Shown here one piece after another: positions 19,815-28,738 of a DNA stretch of 64,000 nucleotides. The number at the start of each line of letters is the position of its first letter. Within the stretch, counting starts at the first letter, position 1. The translations under genes were made by a program, and so were the position numbers. The notes under the pieces were generated by a model, which saw only the letters and a program-made list of their open reading frames with translations, was not told the DNA's origin and ran no database searches. This DNA comes from Helichrysum umbraculigerum (Eukaryota > Streptophyta > Magnoliopsida > Asterales > Asteraceae), in contig CATIUR010000004.1 of the NCBI GenBank assembly GCA_949592205.1, forward strand, positions 83,737,337-83,801,336, given 5' to 3'.

Positions 19815-21584
19815 TTAGCTTGAGTGCACGGACGGTGCGTTGTCTGGGACGAGATGTGGGTATTTCTGTCGCATTTGGTCTTCCCGTTCCCAGGTGAACT
19901 CAGGGCCGCGCCTAGAATTCCACCTGACTTTTACTATGGGAATACGACTCTGTTTCAATTGCTTGACCTCACGGTCCATGATTTCCATAGGTTTCTCGAC
20001 GAAATGAAGTTTATCATCGATTTGAATTTCGTCGAGCGGTATAATCAGCGTCTCGTCAGACAGACATTTCTTCAAGTTAGAAATGTGGAATGTGTTGTGT
20101 ACACTGCTAAGTTCAGCAGGAAGTTGCAGGCGATATGCCACTGGACCAATCCTTTCGAGGATTTCGAATGGTCCGATATATCTAGGATTTAGTTTGCCTC
20201 GTTTCCCGAATCGAATAACACCTTTCCACGGTGCCACTTTGAGAAGTACCTTGTCTCCTACCTGGAACTCAAGATGTTTGCGTCTCACGTCAGCATAGCT
20301 TTTCTGACGATCACGTGCGGCTTTCAGCCGGTTTTGAATACCAACGATTTTCTCAGTAGTTTCTTGAATGATTTCTGGACCCGTGAGTTGGGATTCTCCT
20401 AACTCAGTCCAACAGACAGGTGATCGGCACTTACGTCCGTAAAGTGCCTCGAAGGGTGCAGCCTTTATGCTGGTATGATAACTGTTGTTGTACGAGAACT
20501 CGCACAACGGTAAATGATTTTCCCAAGAAGTACCGAAGTCGACTACGCAGGCTCGTAGCATATCCTCCAGTGTTTGAATAGTTCGCTCGCTTTGGCCATC
20601 GGTTTGCGGGTGATAAGCAGTACTCATATCCAGACGAGTACCAAGAGATTTCTGTAGCGATTGCCAAAAGTTAGAAGTAAAACGGCTGTCCCTATCCGAG
20701 ATGATCGAGGTAGGTACACCGTGTCGCGAGATGATTTCTTTGACATAGATGCGAGTCAGACGCTCCATCTTGTCGGTTTCCTTGATGGCCAGAAAATGAG
20801 CAGATTTCGTGAGACGGTCCACGATCACCCAAATGGTATCGCAACCACTCGAAGTTTTCGGTAGTTTGGTAATGAAGTCCATGGAAATCTGTTCCCATTT
20901 CCATTGAGGAATTTCAGGTTGTTGAAGCAACCCAGAGGGTCTTTGGTGTTCGGTCTTAACTTTGGAACAGGTTAGGCATTTACTGACGTACAAGGCGATG
21001 TCAGCTTTCATGTTAGGCCACCAATACAACCCTTTGACGTCATGATACATCTTGTCAGATCCAGGATGTATAGAGTATCGAGATTTGTGAGCTTCAGCCA
21101 TCACCAAATCTCGCAAGTTTCCGAATTTGGGTAACCACACCCGGTTAGAGAAGTATCGAGTTCCATCGGGTTTGATTTCGAATTGTTTATCCAAGCCTCG
21201 CAAGGCTTCATTTTTCAAGTTTTCATCGTTGAGGGCTTCAAGTTGAGCGGTAAGGATTTGAGCAGGAAGCTCGTTATGAATTGTCATAGAAAGTGCTCGA
21301 ACTCGAAGGGGTTTCACTCGTTCTTTTCGGCTTAAGGCATCGGCAACTACGTTAGCCTTGCCCGGATGGTATTTGATCTCGCAGTCGTAGTCACTATGTA
21401 ACTCAACCCAGCGTCGTTGTCTCATGTTTAGATCTTTCTGATCGAATATGTGTTGGAGACTTTTGTGATCGGTAAAGATAGTGCTTTTCGTACCGTAGAG
21501 ATAATGTCTCCAGATTTTCAATGCGAAGACCACAGCACCTAACTCGAGGTCGTGGGTCGTATAGTTTTTCTCGTGAATTTTTAG
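19815..21584 (-). CDS. pol: Tek-3 RNase H (C-terminal part), integrase and chromodomain
   Basis: This is the second half of pol, in the same frame as the upstream ORF but after a TAA. It begins with the rest of RNase H (FTDHKSLQHIFDQ, then a catalytic Asp in VVADALSR). The integrase zinc-binding HHCC region is around YSIHPGSDKMYHDVKGLYWWP and CLTCSKVK. The catalytic D, D-35-E triad is seen as MDFITKLP, IISDRDSRF and GQSERT. Next comes the GPY/F module (NPRYIGPFEILERIG), then a chromodomain-like end with IMDREVKQLKQ and FTWEREDQMRQKYPHL, which marks the Tekay/Del lineage and may direct integration to marked chromatin. Expression needs readthrough of the TAA or a different start. Confidence 0.9.
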   Translation of the reverse strand, partial: LKIHEKNYTTHDLELGAVVFALKIWRHYLYGTKSTIFTDHKSLQHIFDQKDLNMRQRRWVELHSDYDCEIKYHPGKANVVADALSRKERVKPLRVRALSMTIHNELPAQILTAQLEALNDENLKNEALRGLDKQFEIKPDGTRYFSNRVWLPKFGNLRDLVMAEAHKSRYSIHPGSDKMYHDVKGLYWWPNMKADIALYVSKCLTCSKVKTEHQRPSGLLQQPEIPQWKWEQISMDFITKLPKTSSGCDTIWVIVDRLTKSAHFLAIKETDKMERLTRIYVKEIISRHGVPTSIISDRDSRFTSNFWQSLQKSLGTRLDMSTAYHPQTDGQSERTIQTLEDMLRACVVDFGTSWENHLPLCEFSYNNSYHTSIKAAPFEALYGRKCRSPVCWTELGESQLTGPEIIQETTEKIVGIQNRLKAARDRQKSYADVRRKHLEFQVGDKVLLKVAPWKGVIRFGKRGKLNPRYIGPFEILERIGPVAYRLQLPAELSSVHNTFHISNLKKCLSDETLIIPLDEIQIDDKLHFVEKPMEIMDREVKQLKQSRIPIVKVRWNSRRGPEFTWEREDQMRQKYPHLVPDNAPSVHSS

Positions 21585-24224
21585 TTATCGTGAGGCATAG
21601 GCAATGACTTTTTCCCGTTGCATCAACACACAACCAAGTCCTTGGTGTGAGGCGTCGCAGTAAACTACGAAATCGTCGGTGCCCTCGGGTAAGGACAAGA
21701 TTGGTGCACTGCAAAGTTTGTTTTTCAATAGCTGGAAGGCTGACTCTTGTTTATCAGTCCAATCGAACTTCTTATCTTTCTGAGTCAGTGTGGTTAGTGG
21801 AACAGCTATTCTTGAAAAGTTTTCGATGAATCGGCGGTAATAACCAGCAAGACCTAAGAATTGTCTCACTTCGGTTGGAGTGGTCGGTGACTCCCAGCCC
21901 TTGATTGCTTCAATCTTGGCGGGATCAACATGAATTCCTTGGCTGTCAATCACGTGCCCAAGGAATTGAACGGTTCGAATCCAGAACTCACACTTTGAGA
22001 ATTTGGCATATAACTCTTCGTGTTTCAGAAGTCCTAGAATGGTTTTCAGATGTTGAGCATGTTCCTGCTCATTGCGAGAGTAAATCAGAATATCGTCGAT
22101 GAACACAATGACGAATTTGTCAAGATATGGTTTGCACACCCGATTCATAAGGTCCATGAATACGGCCGGTGCGTTGGTTAAACCGAATGGCATCACTTGG
22201 AACTCGTAATGCCCATAACGAGTTCGGAAGGCTGTCTTTGGGATATCATTGTCACGGACTCGTAGTTGATGATAACCCGACCGTAGATCAATCTTTGAGT
22301 AAACACTCGATCCCTGGAGTTGATCAAATAGGTCATCGATTCTAGGAAGTGGGTACCGATTCTTTATGGTTAGCTTATTCAGCTCTCGGTAGTCAATACA
22401 CATGCGGAAAGATCCATCTTTCTTTTTCACGAATAAGACCGGAGCTCCCCAAGGCGAGGAACTTGGTCGAATGAATCCTCTGTCCAGGAGTTCCTGTAGT
22501 TGGTTAGACAACTCCTGCATTTCGGATGGTGCTAAACGGTAAGGGGCTCGTGCCACGGGTGCAGCTCCGGGCACAAGTTCGATTTGAAATTCAACTTGTC
22601 TAGGTGGCGGAAGTCCGGGCAAGTCTTCAGGAAAGACTTCCGGGAAATCCCGCACGATCGGAACATCCTCAAGTCGCTTCTCCTCCGACTTCTTCTCCGT
22701 TACATGTGCGAGGATGGCTTGATACCCTTTTCGTAGATACTTTCTAGTTTTCAGACAGGAGACAATATTCAGATTCCGTCTGCCGGTCTCCCCTTGTAGG
22801 ACTAAGGTTCCACCGGAGACAAGAGGTATGCGAACGAGTTTGTCATGACAGATGATTTCAGCTCGGTGCTTGGATAACCAATCCATACCGACAATAATAT
22901 CGAAGCTGCCGATCTCGACAGGGATTAAATCAATGGGAAACGTTTCGTTCGTGAGGTTAAGTGTACAATTGTGTATGATGCTATCAGTCTCAATCAGGTT
23001 GCCATTAGCTAATTCTACAATGTATTTAGCATCTAAGGCAGTGGGAGTAATATCAAGTAAAGGGCTAAATTTCTCAGATATGAAGCTTCTATCGGCACCG
23101 GTATCAAATAACACAGAAGCAGTAAGGTCGTTGAGAAGGAACGTACCCGTCACGACGTTCGGGTCTTGTCTGGCTTCCCCAGCCTTGATAACGAACGATC
23201 TGCCGCGAGCAGGGTTGTTGTTGTTTTTCAGCTTTGGGCAATCTTTCTTGAAATGCCCTGTATTTCCGCACCCAAAGCAGGCCTTTGGTGCATTAGTGTT
23301 GGGGGTGGGAATGTTGGTTCGACAATCCTTGGCTAGATGCCCGAACCGCTTGCAGTTGGAGCAAGGGCAAGAACCGTCATGGTGGCGGTTGCATTTGGGA
23401 CAGTAGGGTCTGCTCCCGCTGTACCCTTTCTTCTCCGAAGTTCCAGATGAATAAGCCTTAATGTACTCAGGCTTTTTGTTGGAGGTTTGGTTGGATGAGT
23501 TGGGGTTACCTTCCCACTTGCGTTTGTTGTTTGCAGATGGGGTTGAAGTTGTACCACGGCGGACAGAATTTGCCGTTAGTTCATGGGCCATACGAATGGC
23601 GCTCTGAATTGTACCCGGTTTGGAAGAAGTTACCAGGTCTTGGAGTCTTTCAGGAAGACCATCAACGAATTTCTCGATCCTCTTGTACTCAGGATCGACC
23701 ATGGTTGGGCACAGAAGTGCCAGTTGGTGGAAACGGTTGGTGTAGCCGGTGATATCATTACCTTGCATCTTATGGTTCCAAAATTCCACTTCTAGTTGTT
23801 TCAATTCATCCCTGGGGCAATACTCGCCCCTCAACATCTTCTTCAACTCCTCCCACGGGAGTTGGTAAGCAGTAGCAACACTCACAGTCTGGGCATAAGT
23901 GTTCCACCAGGTGAGTGCGGTGTCAGTAAAAGTACTAACGGAGAACTTAACCTTATCTCCCTCCGCGCAGTTGCAGATAAGAAATACAGACTCAACTTTC
24001 TCGATCCAGCGTACTAGACCGATAGCTCCCTCGGTACCTGCAAAGTTTAGAGGTTTGCAGTTTTGGAAGTCCTTGTAAGAACAAGGTTTAGCAGTAGTGG
24101 TTTCAGCGGCATCGCTGTTTCTCGAGGAATTTGGTGGAGTATTCCGAGCCAAGGCTTCAGTAACAGCCTGGGTTATAAGGGAGGTGATCTGGGCGTCGGT
24201 GTATGGTCGTGTCTTTGGCGGCAT
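21585..24224 (-). CDS. gag-pol: Tek-3 gag-protease-reverse transcriptase, 879 aa, ends inside RNase H
   Basis: Gag capsid occupies about residues 45-235 (GTEGAIGLVRWIEKVESVF, TALTWWN). Two zinc knuckles, CSNCKRFGHLAKDC and CFGCGNTGHFKKDC, lie at about 288-329. The protease active site is LFDTGADRSFIS at about 372-383. The reverse transcriptase runs from about 560 to 740, with MCIDYRELN and the catalytic IVFIDDILIYS (about 706-716). RNase H begins with VYCDASHQGLGCVL and is cut by TAA at 21585-21587 right after KVIAYASR. Gag and pol share one frame. The ATG at 24224 is chosen because MPPK matches the start in Tek-2 and Tek-5. Confidence 0.93.
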   Translation of the reverse strand: MPPKTRPYTDAQITSLITQAVTEALARNTPPNSSRNSDAAETTTAKPCSYKDFQNCKPLNFAGTEGAIGLVRWIEKVESVFLICNCAEGDKVKFSVSTFTDTALTWWNTYAQTVSVATAYQLPWEELKKMLRGEYCPRDELKQLEVEFWNHKMQGNDITGYTNRFHQLALLCPTMVDPEYKRIEKFVDGLPERLQDLVTSSKPGTIQSAIRMAHELTANSVRRGTTSTPSANNKRKWEGNPNSSNQTSNKKPEYIKAYSSGTSEKKGYSGSRPYCPKCNRHHDGSCPCSNCKRFGHLAKDCRTNIPTPNTNAPKACFGCGNTGHFKKDCPKLKNNNNPARGRSFVIKAGEARQDPNVVTGTFLLNDLTASVLFDTGADRSFISEKFSPLLDITPTALDAKYIVELANGNLIETDSIIHNCTLNLTNETFPIDLIPVEIGSFDIIVGMDWLSKHRAEIICHDKLVRIPLVSGGTLVLQGETGRRNLNIVSCLKTRKYLRKGYQAILAHVTEKKSEEKRLEDVPIVRDFPEVFPEDLPGLPPPRQVEFQIELVPGAAPVARAPYRLAPSEMQELSNQLQELLDRGFIRPSSSPWGAPVLFVKKKDGSFRMCIDYRELNKLTIKNRYPLPRIDDLFDQLQGSSVYSKIDLRSGYHQLRVRDNDIPKTAFRTRYGHYEFQVMPFGLTNAPAVFMDLMNRVCKPYLDKFVIVFIDDILIYSRNEQEHAQHLKTILGLLKHEELYAKFSKCEFWIRTVQFLGHVIDSQGIHVDPAKIEAIKGWESPTTPTEVRQFLGLAGYYRRFIENFSRIAVPLTTLTQKDKKFDWTDKQESAFQLLKNKLCSAPILSLPEGTDDFVVYCDASHQGLGCVLMQREKVIAYASR

Positions 24225-24586
24225 GATTCCTCAATAAAAGAAATGAAGATACATGAGATTTTGCATGAGCTGGTAATTGTCACAGATGTACATGTATAAA
24301 AGCAGTAATACATAACATCAATATGGAAAATGACAATTAAGGTGAGTTGAGATAACAAAGGATATCTGATAGATAAAGTGAGTTCAAAAGTTACATCCTA
24401 CAGAGATATTACAAGGGTGCCGGGAATGGTTACATCCGACTAGTTTATAGAGTAGTGCTAGATAGTCCCTAGATTACGAGATAGATTACAAGACAAAAAC
24501 TACACTAATCTTAATGTAGATTAATTGGTTCCATCAGCGTGACAAAGCGGTCCACAGTTTCTGCTAGTCGGTTGGTTCATTCTTAG
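24225..24586 (-). other. Tek-3 spacer between pre-gag ORF and gag
   Basis: About 360 nt with no ORF that I can support. Gag would need its own initiation, by reinitiation, internal entry or a spliced RNA. Confidence 0.5.
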
Positions 24587-25063
24587 TTAGGGTTCCTGGC
24601 CTTCGGATTCTTCTTCCGACTCCAGGTTCAGGTCGTGTGGGTGGTAGCGTGCTTCAAGCATGTCCCTGTATCTTTGAGTCGTGGAGCGGTACCTAGTCTC
24701 CTCCGTTGATTTCCTGCCCGAACGTTTGATCCATGTTTTGGTCCTACGGGTTAGGTTGGTGGCTACTTTCTTCCAGTAACGGATCTTATCTTTGATTCGT
24801 GTAGGGACAGATCGGTTTGAGATTCTCAATCTTTGTTCATAGTCTATGCACTTACGCTTAAGTGCCCAATTTCGGCCGTCTAGTCCCACAGCCTGATCTC
24901 GCACTCTCTCATATTCTTCAATATCGATGCCAGTCATTCCGAAATCCTGATTTTCGTTTCCCTCCAGCATGATTTCTTCTTCTGGTACGATGTCTTCATC
25001 GAGATACGTGTACTGGATTTGTTCCCCGTGGACTTGGTCACTATCAGACATGTAGTCGTCCAT
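24587..25063 (-). CDS. Tek-3 pre-gag ORF, 158 aa, unknown function
   Basis: This is an intact homologue of the Tek-1 ORF at 10-486: same length, same acidic start (MDDYMSDSDQVHGEQ), same basic centre (RIKDKIRYWKKVATN, TRRTKTWIKR) and acidic end. Substitutions are scattered and there are no indels between the two copies. It lies about 570 nt downstream of the PBS and about 360 nt before gag. Tek-5 has an unrelated coiled-coil ORF in the same position. I do not recognise a known domain. Confidence 0.65.
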   Translation of the reverse strand: MDDYMSDSDQVHGEQIQYTYLDEDIVPEEEIMLEGNENQDFGMTGIDIEEYERVRDQAVGLDGRNWALKRKCIDYEQRLRISNRSVPTRIKDKIRYWKKVATNLTRRTKTWIKRSGRKSTEETRYRSTTQRYRDMLEARYHPHDLNLESEEESEGQEP

Positions 25064-25630
25064 TTGGGAATTCGTGTCTTTGAGTTCTATAGAAATGACA
25101 GAGAGAGGATTTTAGTCCTTGGAAGTACGTTGTTTCAGGGTGTTAGATGTGATTTTCGTAAAATCATTAGAGTGCGCCACAAGGTGGTGTGACGGTAATA
25201 AAGTCTGTCATGGTCGGTGCAAACCGCTGAGAGAAATTCGTAAGTGTCACCAGGGAAACGTCGACTATCTCTATAGCGAGTGTATTTACGTGCGAGGCCT
25301 ATTTACATATATAATAGCCTAGTAGTATAGTCAGCGAGTGAGGCCTATGTATGTATATACTCGTTTATCACATAATAGCCTAGCGTATGTCTAGCACATA
25401 ACAAGTAAGAGTCTCGGTTCTCTCGTGGTCAGAGTCTACTAACGTATTCCTGTTTGACATAACCATTTCAGACCTCACATCATCTTTCCTTAATTGTACA
25501 TAGTTGATCAGGCTATGTTAAATTAAAGTCGTATGATGTAATTCCTGAACCAATCATGCCTAATAAGGAAATACTGCCTAATGGTCATAGTCTAGGCCCA
25601 CTAAATGCAACCTAGTTCACTATAACCTTA
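25064..25630 (-). other. Tek-3 leader
   Basis: Noncoding, alignable to the Tek-1 leader (487-1062). The part next to the PBS is conserved in Tek-1, Tek-3 and Tek-5. Confidence 0.5.
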
Positions 25631-25643
25631 GGCTCTGATACCA
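25631..25643 (-). other. Tek-3 primer-binding site (tRNA-iMet type)
   Basis: The minus strand reads TGGTATCAGAGCC. The normal LTR terminus expected 3 nt away is missing. Confidence 0.95.
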
Positions 25644-25645
25644 AT

Positions 25646-27561
25646 CTAAATAAATAAGTTTATACCGTTGCCATGAGGCTCATAATCGAAGCTTAACCCG
25701 TAAATAATATGTTTGCTCCCGTGACATGCTCGTAAGTGAGCAAGCATCAGTAACGAATAAGTTGTCACCCGTTTATACGTGTAAATCGGTACGTGGCAGC
25801 GCTACTGCCCCGGGTGGGGAGGGTCATTTCCCTAATGGATCCATTAACTACTGTTCGCGCTTAAGTCCATAACTAACGATATATGATGGAGAGACTTCTG
25901 TAAATAGTAACAACTCATGCAATTCCGTTTGGTATAGTAAACAGTTTAGTACTTGTGTTCAAGAAAATAAGTAGCATGTATCTCCCCCAATAAGATAAAA
26001 CAGTAAAAGTGGGGCCGTAAGACTCACCTGAGTCCTTGCAAGTACGTTTATATCAATAAACGAGTAAATAATATCAACCGTAGGTTCTCCGAACCCGTAA
26101 CCTTCAAATGCCTAAACATATAAGGTTAAGTAAGTAGATGTCTCGCAAGACCACCTAGGCTAGTTGTTTACACAACTCATTATGTCCAAGTGTTTGTTTA
26201 GTAATCCGTTTGTAGTTTGAAAACAATTATGGCCCGTTGGTGACGGTTTGTAATAATGATTCAAAGCGTTATCATTTATAACGCAATTTAGTGTATTTGT
26301 AATAGAAAGTATGTTCTATGACGTTTGTTCAGTCGTATGACATAAGTATTGAAGTTGTGTAAGTTCGACACTTAGTAAAATCTGACTTTTCAAGGTTCTG
26401 GTTTGTGCGACGTAGCATGCGACGTAGCATGCGACGTAGGGTGCGACGTAGGGAGGTACGTCGCATGATGCGACCTTCGCAAATCAATGCGACGTAGGTT
26501 CGGTTTGCGACGTAAAAGTCTACGTCGCTATGTGCGACGTCCGCAAGTTAATGCGACGTAATAGGCTGCGTCGCTAGTGCGACGTTGGGATATCTGTGCG
26601 ACGTAGGCCGTGACGTCGCTAAATGCGACGTTGGCCACAAAATGCGACGTTTTGAGCTACGTCGCAGAAAGTCCAGCGTCTCTGCGACGTAGCGGTCTGA
26701 TCGGAATTTGGTGGCCGGAAAATCGGTCGAAAAGCTTCCGTTCGGTCCAAATCTTTTACCCAACCCATTTTTGGACATTTTAAGCATATATAAACTATAA
26801 AAACGTAAAAATGAGTAAAAAAACGGAGAGTTTCGGGTTTTGTCGGAAACTTACGAAATGCCGAAATGAAAATCCGGAAAGATAGCGTGATAGATCGTGA
26901 TGTGGTGGTCGTTTTCTTCCAAAAGGGTAGTATGTTTCGCGTGCGTTTAGTGGTAGTATTTTGTGAATTAGTGAGAAATGTGGAGTTGGTGGTGAGGATG
27001 AAGTTGAGAGGAAAGAGAGAAGAAAGAGAAAGAGAAGAAGAATTAAATGAAAGAAGGAGGTGGAAATTGGGAGGTTAAGCCCCCCAATTTCGCCCGCGTT
27101 TCCGCTCCGTGCGGTGTTCGTTTCCCCCGTCGTTTAAACGTTATCAAGCAGTTATATTTTTAAAAGGTGACGGGAAATGTTTTAATGAAATACCTTGAAA
27201 TTAATTATAAAAGCATTTGTCGAAGTATTAAAATTCTTAACTCGCGTTTAATACATATACGTTAAATTATTTAAATTGTCGTCGCGGTATTATAAATAAT
27301 GTTTGTTCGCTGTGTATTTTCTATAATAAAATACGTTCTCATTATTTAGGTAAGTTTCTGTCACCAACGTCCCAGTAACTGTGTCGGACTCCGTCCGGTT
27401 AATTCGTACGATTAATCCAAATCGCGTATGTACACACATATATATATAATTCACCTTATATATATACAAATATAGTCTGCAATTAGTCCTATTACATACT
27501 AATTACAACTAGTTACAAGTAATTAGGCAAAATTAATTATCCTAATTTAGCAGGTGTTACA
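25646..27561 (-). repeat. Tek-3 5' LTR, truncated (1916 of 2401 bp)
   Basis: It matches 17866-19781 at a constant offset of 7780. The 485 bp equivalent to 17381-17865 are gone. The break lies at the PBS side, so the U5 end, the acceptor-like site and the branchpoint hairpin are lost while U3 is kept. The GCGACGTA array (26406-26695) is intact. Confidence 0.95.
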
Positions 27562-27566
27562 TTACC
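27562..27566. repeat. Tek-3 target-site duplication, right (TTACC)
   Basis: Second TTACC; Ath-1 tail resumes at 27567. Confidence 0.9.
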
Positions 27567-28738
27567 CCATTCAGAGCTTAGTATAACATCGAGGACGATG
27601 TTCCTTTAAAGTGTGGGATAGCAGTAGTTGCACTACTGACAAATGGACATTGGTATATGCTTGATTCTAAATCGTTGCTCTTTATTAGACCTTGCTTCTC
27701 CATAAAAGTAAACAAAATTTTTCAAAACTAAGTTAAAAATATGAAGAAAATGAAAAATTTTAAGCGAAGAACGATTTACTTTGGGGAAGAAAGAAAAATA
27801 AAATATAAGTTCTTTTGAAAAACAAGTTTGACAACCCCATAAAGAGCATCGCATGACTAAGCACACAACAACCCAACTTTCGATTCGTGAGGCATCTTGA
27901 GCCATATGAAAAGCATTCACTTTTTAATGCTTCATTTTTTCGATTCTTGAGTGTGCCGATGTATGCGTTTAGAATCAGAACTTGCTCTTGTTATGCATTT
28001 CGAATCCAAACGTGTGAGTCAAAAAGGAGATCGAATCACATCATTCTTGAACCCATCCATACACCCAAAAATAAGTACGTTATCCCCTACCTACTAAAAA
28101 ACATCCCTCAAACTTCCTACAAAGTTCCAAAGATGAAAAAAAAAATCAAGGATATGACGTCAAAAGGATAGAAAAAGTCACAAGAAAATTCGAAGTAAAG
28201 AAAGTCAAATGGAGAAAGAAGACTCCTCCCAAAATAAAAAGAAGGCGTCAATCCTCCCCAAAAATCCAAAAATTTTCAGCTTTCCGCTTCACCAAAAAGA
28301 AAACCCGACAAAACCCCTCTCACACCACCGACATTCCACCACCAAAAGCCCTACATCACTTCCCTTAGAGTGATTGTGGCTAGATCGACTTCGCGTTCAC
28401 CAAAAAGGTAACGATTTGATACTCGATCAAGCCTATGACGATAAACAATACATGACTGGTGTTCTGAGCGATTGATATAATAGAATAGGAAACCCTAAAC
28501 ACTTTGAGTGATTGGAGTGACCACCTTGAGAGGATCGCCTAGTCATGTATCAACGATCAATGATCAAAAGCATGCTCCTAAACATTACAACCTTGCTTTC
28601 TAAAAGTATCAAATATCTTTATTTTTTCCGAAACCCCCTTAGTAAAAAGTTCCCGTCTTAAAATAATTTCATTATCTGCTTATCTTTTTTGAACGTTAGT
28701 TTGCTTGAGGAAAAGCAAAGTTCTAAGTGTGGGATACT
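27567..28738 (+). other. Ath-1 noncoding tail, second part
   Basis: No supported gene. It holds a hairpin AACATCG-AGGA-CGATGTT (27585-27602) followed at once by AAGTGTGGGA (27609), a long A-rich stretch, and a final AAGTGTGGGA (28725-28734) that serves as the polypurine tract next to the 3' LTR. Confidence 0.65.

Larger units (their letters stand above)
17381..27561 (-). mobile_element. Tek-3: nearly intact Tekay-type Ty3/gypsy element
   Basis: Reading leftwards: 5' LTR (truncated), PBS, pre-gag ORF, gag-PR-RT-RNase H-integrase-chromodomain, PPT, 3' LTR. The LTR copies align over 1916 bp without indels and I see only two differences, so this is the youngest insertion in the window. The only coding lesion I find is one in-frame TAA inside RNase H. 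The 5' LTR lacks 485 bp next to the PBS, which should block further normal transposition of this copy. Confidence 0.95.

Noticed and set aside
27887..28171. 94-aa frame in the Ath-1 tail
   Set aside because: No recognised domain, A-rich, in a region that is noncoding in Athila-type elements.
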